From NCBI GenBank assembly GCA_020635955.1, contig JACJYW010000003.1:496001-560000 (forward strand): a DNA stretch of 64,000 nt. Reading direction: 5' to 3'. The translations under genes were made by a program, and so were the position numbers. This document shows, piece by piece, positions 61,093 through 64,000 of the stretch (the first letter of the stretch is position 1; every line of letters starts with the position of its first letter). A model generated the notes under the pieces. It did no database searches, was not told where the DNA came from, and was given only the letters and a program-made list of their open reading frames with translations. The DNA comes from Crocinitomicaceae bacterium (lineage in GTDB: Bacteria > Bacteroidota > Bacteroidia > Flavobacteriales_D > Crocinitomicaceae).

Positions 61093-62478
61093 TTAGTGAA
61101 TCAGCTCCTTGGCAAAGGCATCCAGATCGACACCATGAAAATTACCGGAACTCATTAGGAGTAAATTGGCATCTTTCCATTCTTTCTTTCGAAGCAGAGC
61201 CGTGATCTCATCCGAGTTAGTATAGACAGTGACATTGGGAGTACCAAATGCCTCTTTTACTTGCTCAGCCGTGATAGGCTCCAGCCTTTTATGCGCTACT
61301 ACATCTGGCGAAAAGTAAACAATGGCTTCATCTGCCTCTTCCATGCACTCGAAATAATGAGGAAGGAACTCCTTTTTCAAAGAAGAGAAAGTATGCAATT
61401 CCATGCAAGCAATAAGTTTGCGTTTTGGATATTGTCTCTTAACGGCTGATACCGTTGCTTTCAATTTAGATGGCGAATGAGCAAAGTCCTTATAAGCCAC
61501 GGCAAATTCATTTTCTGCTATTTTCTCCAAACGTTTTGCGGCCCCTTTGAAAGATGCAATGGCATCAAAGAATTGATCATCCCTTACCCCTATTTCATTC
61601 AGCATCAGTTTAGCTGCCATAAGGTTTTGCAAATTATGAGCGCCAAAAATCTCCAATGCTACTTCTCTATAGGTCATTTGCCCTTCATCATTATATCCCG
61701 CCTGTACGGTAACATAGGTAATTCCATCCCTCACCTCAAAATCCGGCGTATGATAGGGCCTAACCTGTATATCTGACCTCAGTTGATTCACAATGGATAT
61801 AATATTCTCATCTCCTTCGTAAAAAACAAGAACCCCATTTTGTTCGAATTTATCTGTGTAAATTTTGAACTGTTCAACATAATTCTCGAATGTAGGAAAC
61901 ACGTTAATATGATCCCATGCAATACCGGATATACATCCAATATGAGGCGCATACCAATGAAATTTTGGTCTTCTATCTATTGGAGAAGATAAATATTCAT
62001 CTCCTTCGATAACAATATAGGGAGCATCAGAAAGCTGCACCATACAATCAAAACCTTCCAACAAGGCTCCAACCAAATAATCTGTTTTAATGGCAAGCTG
62101 ATCCATCACATGCAAGATCATGGATGTAATGGTAGTTTTACCATGGCTTCCGCCTATTACCAAACGTTTTTTATCTTTCGTTTGGTTGTAAATGAATTCA
62201 GGATACGAATAAATGTGTAATCCTAATTCCTGAGCACGTAAAAGCTCTGGATTATCCTGACGTGCATGCATTCCTAAAATGATCGCATCCAATTCTCCGT
62301 TAATCAGATTTGGGTCCCAGCCTATCTTACCGGGTAAGATTCCCTCTCTCTCCAAACGACTTTTTGAAGGCTCAAATATTTCATCATCTGACCCGGATAC
62401 TTGATACCCCTTTCTTTTCAATGCTATAGCAAGGTTATGCATAGCACTTCCTCCAATTGCGATAAAATGCACTTTCAT
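61093..62478 (-). CDS. mpl: UDP-MurNAc:tripeptide ligase (Mpl-like)
   Basis: 461 residues, Mur ligase family. The N-terminal domain reads HFIAIGGSAMHNLAIALKRKGYQVSGSD. The P-loop is VIGGSHGKTTITSM; the core helix is VIEGDEYLSSP. The variant signatures (SGSDDEIFEPSKSRLEREGI; KDFAHSPSKLKATVSAV) point to Mpl, which reattaches recycled L-Ala-D-Glu-DAP to UDP-MurNAc, rather than to MurC. MurC is the alternative. It begins 99 bp from the divergent membrane-protein gene. Confidence 0.85.
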   Translation of the reverse strand: MKVHFIAIGGSAMHNLAIALKRKGYQVSGSDDEIFEPSKSRLEREGILPGKIGWDPNLINGELDAIILGMHARQDNPELLRAQELGLHIYSYPEFIYNQTKDKKRLVIGGSHGKTTITSMILHVMDQLAIKTDYLVGALLEGFDCMVQLSDAPYIVIEGDEYLSSPIDRRPKFHWYAPHIGCISGIAWDHINVFPTFENYVEQFKIYTDKFEQNGVLVFYEGDENIISIVNQLRSDIQVRPYHTPDFEVRDGITYVTVQAGYNDEGQMTYREVALEIFGAHNLQNLMAAKLMLNEIGVRDDQFFDAIASFKGAAKRLEKIAENEFAVAYKDFAHSPSKLKATVSAVKRQYPKRKLIACMELHTFSSLKKEFLPHYFECMEEADEAIVYFSPDVVAHKRLEPITAEQVKEAFGTPNVTVYTNSDEITALLRKKEWKDANLLLMSSGNFHGVDLDAFAKELIH

Positions 62479-62577
62479 AAGTCTAAATTCTACAATTTTT
62501 TAATTGAATATGTGGGGCGATATTTAGAATTATCCACAATGTAGATTTAGTTCAATTATGTATACATTTAGATTCAG

Positions 62578-63333
62578 ATGAACAGGGATCTCGTAAATCA
62601 AAGACTTGAGCAAAATAGATACGTCATTTATCAATTGTCGTTCATGGTTCTATTTGGACTCATTTTCCCATTTCTCTTAAAAGATGCTCCTTCCCTTATT
62701 TCTGAACCAAGACAGATCGTCCATCTCGGAATTATGGCATTGCTCGCCATTTTTGCAGATCTATTTGGATCCCTAATAAAGGCAAGAGAACTAAATCAAA
62801 TTTATTCTTCAAATCCTCAAAAAGCTGTTGGCTGGTTCTTTGTAATATTCTGGATATTTCGTGCAGCAGTTATAATGTTCGGTGGAATGATTGCTATTAT
62901 AGGCCTTACCGGTGCAACAACAGACGAACCAAATCCTGTTGGAATGACAATTGCCATATTTGAATCATTTCGTTGGTTGATCATGGGATTTGTCATTTAT
63001 CAAATGATTGCAGAGGGCAGATCAGTAAAACTTACCCGAAAAAAGAAAATGATCGGGGATATTTTGATCATGTATTCCAGTGCTTTCTATCTATCCGTTA
63101 TTTGGATGACCATTAATTTTTCGCGAACTCCATGGGCCGATATGACCAATAGCGGGAAAAGAGAGTACGTAATTGCAGGATTTGTTCTCTTTTTAATGAT
63201 CTATGTACCTGCTACCTTTTACAATTTCCTTGAAAATTTAATTCGATCAAAAACCAGAAAAGAAAAATGGCAGTTCTGGCTAGGAATTGTGGTCACTGGA
63301 GCAATTGCATTAGCTTACCCCATGATCTTATAG
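62578..63333 (+). CDS. Uncharacterised six-helix membrane protein
   Basis: 251 residues, not recognised. About six hydrophobic segments: YQLSFMVLFGLIFPFLL, VHLGIMALLAIFADLFGSL, VGWFFVIFWIFRAAVIMFGG, then three more to the end (IVVTGAIALAYPMIL). Polar loops contain ARELNQIYSSNPQK. An inexact -7-like TACATTTA at 62563-62570 lies 7 bases before the ATG. Probably a single gene; the next start is 38 bp downstream. Confidence 0.65.
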   Translation: MNRDLVNQRLEQNRYVIYQLSFMVLFGLIFPFLLKDAPSLISEPRQIVHLGIMALLAIFADLFGSLIKARELNQIYSSNPQKAVGWFFVIFWIFRAAVIMFGGMIAIIGLTGATTDEPNPVGMTIAIFESFRWLIMGFVIYQMIAEGRSVKLTRKKKMIGDILIMYSSAFYLSVIWMTINFSRTPWADMTNSGKREYVIAGFVLFLMIYVPATFYNFLENLIRSKTRKEKWQFWLGIVVTGAIALAYPMIL

Positions 63334-63371
63334 AAACTCAGGATTTATTAAATTCACGCAAAATTTGACAA

Positions 63372-64000
63372 ATGGATCTTCACGTAATTGACACCGGTAA
63401 TTTCAAACTAGATGGAGGCGCAATGTTCGGTGTTGTGCCTAAATCGATCTGGCAAAAAACCAACCCCGCAGATAGTAATAACATGTGTTCATGGGCTATG
63501 CGTTGCCTACTTATTGAGGATGGGAACAGACTTTATTTAGTGGACACCGGCATTGGAAACAAACAATCTGAGAAATTCTATTCGCACTATTACTTGCATG
63601 GTGAAGGGAATCTTAAAAGCTCTATTGAGAAGGCAGGTTTTTCTGTTGATGACATTACTGATGTGATCCTTACCCATTTGCACTTTGATCATTGTGGAGG
63701 GGCCATCAATGGAAATAATGAGTCAGGTTTTCATCCTGCATTTAAAAACGCTACATATTGGAGCAATGAAAGGCACTGGAAATGGGCAACAGAACCAAAC
63801 AACAGAGAAAAAGCATCCTTTTTAAGCGAAAATATCCTGCCCATCCAAGAAAGCGGACAACTCAAATTCATTGATAGAAAAGATAATTTAACCAAGAAAG
63901 TATTTCCAAACATTGATTTCTTGTTTGTTGATGGTCACACTGATTCTCAACAATTGCCTATCATCAATTACAAGGGAAAAAAGATCGTTTTTATGGCAGA
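63372..64000 (+). CDS. Metallo-beta-lactamase-fold hydrolase (3' end outside window)
   Basis: The ATG at 63372 opens 209 complete codons without a stop; the C-terminus is beyond base 64000. The MBL motif H102-x-H104-x-D106-H107 (THLHFDHCGG) and His189 (VDGHTD) are present, with LYLVDTGIG before them. The order fits the lactonase/glyoxalase-like branch (AttM/AiiA type, substrates such as lactones or thioesters). The substrate is unknown. Confidence 0.88.
   Translation, partial: MDLHVIDTGNFKLDGGAMFGVVPKSIWQKTNPADSNNMCSWAMRCLLIEDGNRLYLVDTGIGNKQSEKFYSHYYLHGEGNLKSSIEKAGFSVDDITDVILTHLHFDHCGGAINGNNESGFHPAFKNATYWSNERHWKWATEPNNREKASFLSENILPIQESGQLKFIDRKDNLTKKVFPNIDFLFVDGHTDSQQLPIINYKGKKIVFMA

Noticed and set aside
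61093..62478. MurC as the call for the Mur ligase
   Set aside because: The N-terminal and C-terminal motifs (SGSDDEIFEPSKSRLE, KDFAHSPSKLKATV) resemble Mpl more than MurC; kept as Mpl-like with MurC as the alternative.

Overview
The window looks like chromosomal DNA from a marine or freshwater Bacteroidota bacterium, most likely order Flavobacteriales in the broad sense. The evidence is low GC, type IX secretion (T9SS) C-terminal signals of both type A and type B, four promoters with the Bacteroidota pattern TTTG/TTG-N19-21-TAnnTTTG, the rpmB-rpmG-DUF4295-ftsY-rimO block, a bacillithiol gene (bshB1), methylmalonyl-CoA mutase mutAB and an S46 dipeptidyl peptidase. The genus is not resolved from sequence alone. 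No tRNA, rRNA or CRISPR array was seen, and there is no prophage or classical IS element. No stretch over 300 bases lacks a gene; the longest gap is 44526-44772, where nothing is recognised.

Layout. 1-6435: partial cinA, a T9SS-exported BNR-repeat protein, the ribosomal/FtsY/RimO block. 6471-12839: a reductive-dehalogenase-like Fe-S protein, three uncharacterised envelope proteins, a DUF4442 protein, a DPP11-type peptidase and small lipoproteins. 12897-13690: an S23-like four-helix protein and a GIY-YIG nuclease gene enclosed by inverted repeats. 13696-24779: an ECF sigma factor with a small membrane partner, Nudix, pyrE, a sensor-like propeller protein, birA, then rsfS-ftsH-two DUF2007 genes-cdsA-psd. 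24865-36763: a surface-adhesion island with two giant paralogous T9SS type B proteins built from 168-residue modules. 36778-40100: a probable arsenosugar cluster (arsM, glycosyltransferase, arsS, DUF547). 40155-45805: folate, TauE, ybaB, dapD, small membrane proteins and mazG. 45829-50127: mutAB and an exported protein. 50186-54079: bioA, bshB1 and two membrane proteins. 54157-64000: ribH, pyrG, yidC, a desaturase, mpl and a partial metallo-beta-lactamase-fold gene.

Most genes are housekeeping. The accessory interest lies in: (i) the inverted-repeat-bounded GIY-YIG unit; (ii) a dispersed family of short degenerate TAGAC/TAGAT repeats lying directly 3' of genes at four loci; (iii) the module-expanded adhesin pair; (iv) the arsenosugar genes; (v) two small genes that appear to lack any ATG/GTG/TTG start in the right place; and (vi) several TAnnTTTG boxes only 4-7 bases before start codons, which suggests leaderless transcripts. 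All functional calls rest on reading motifs by eye. No database search was run.
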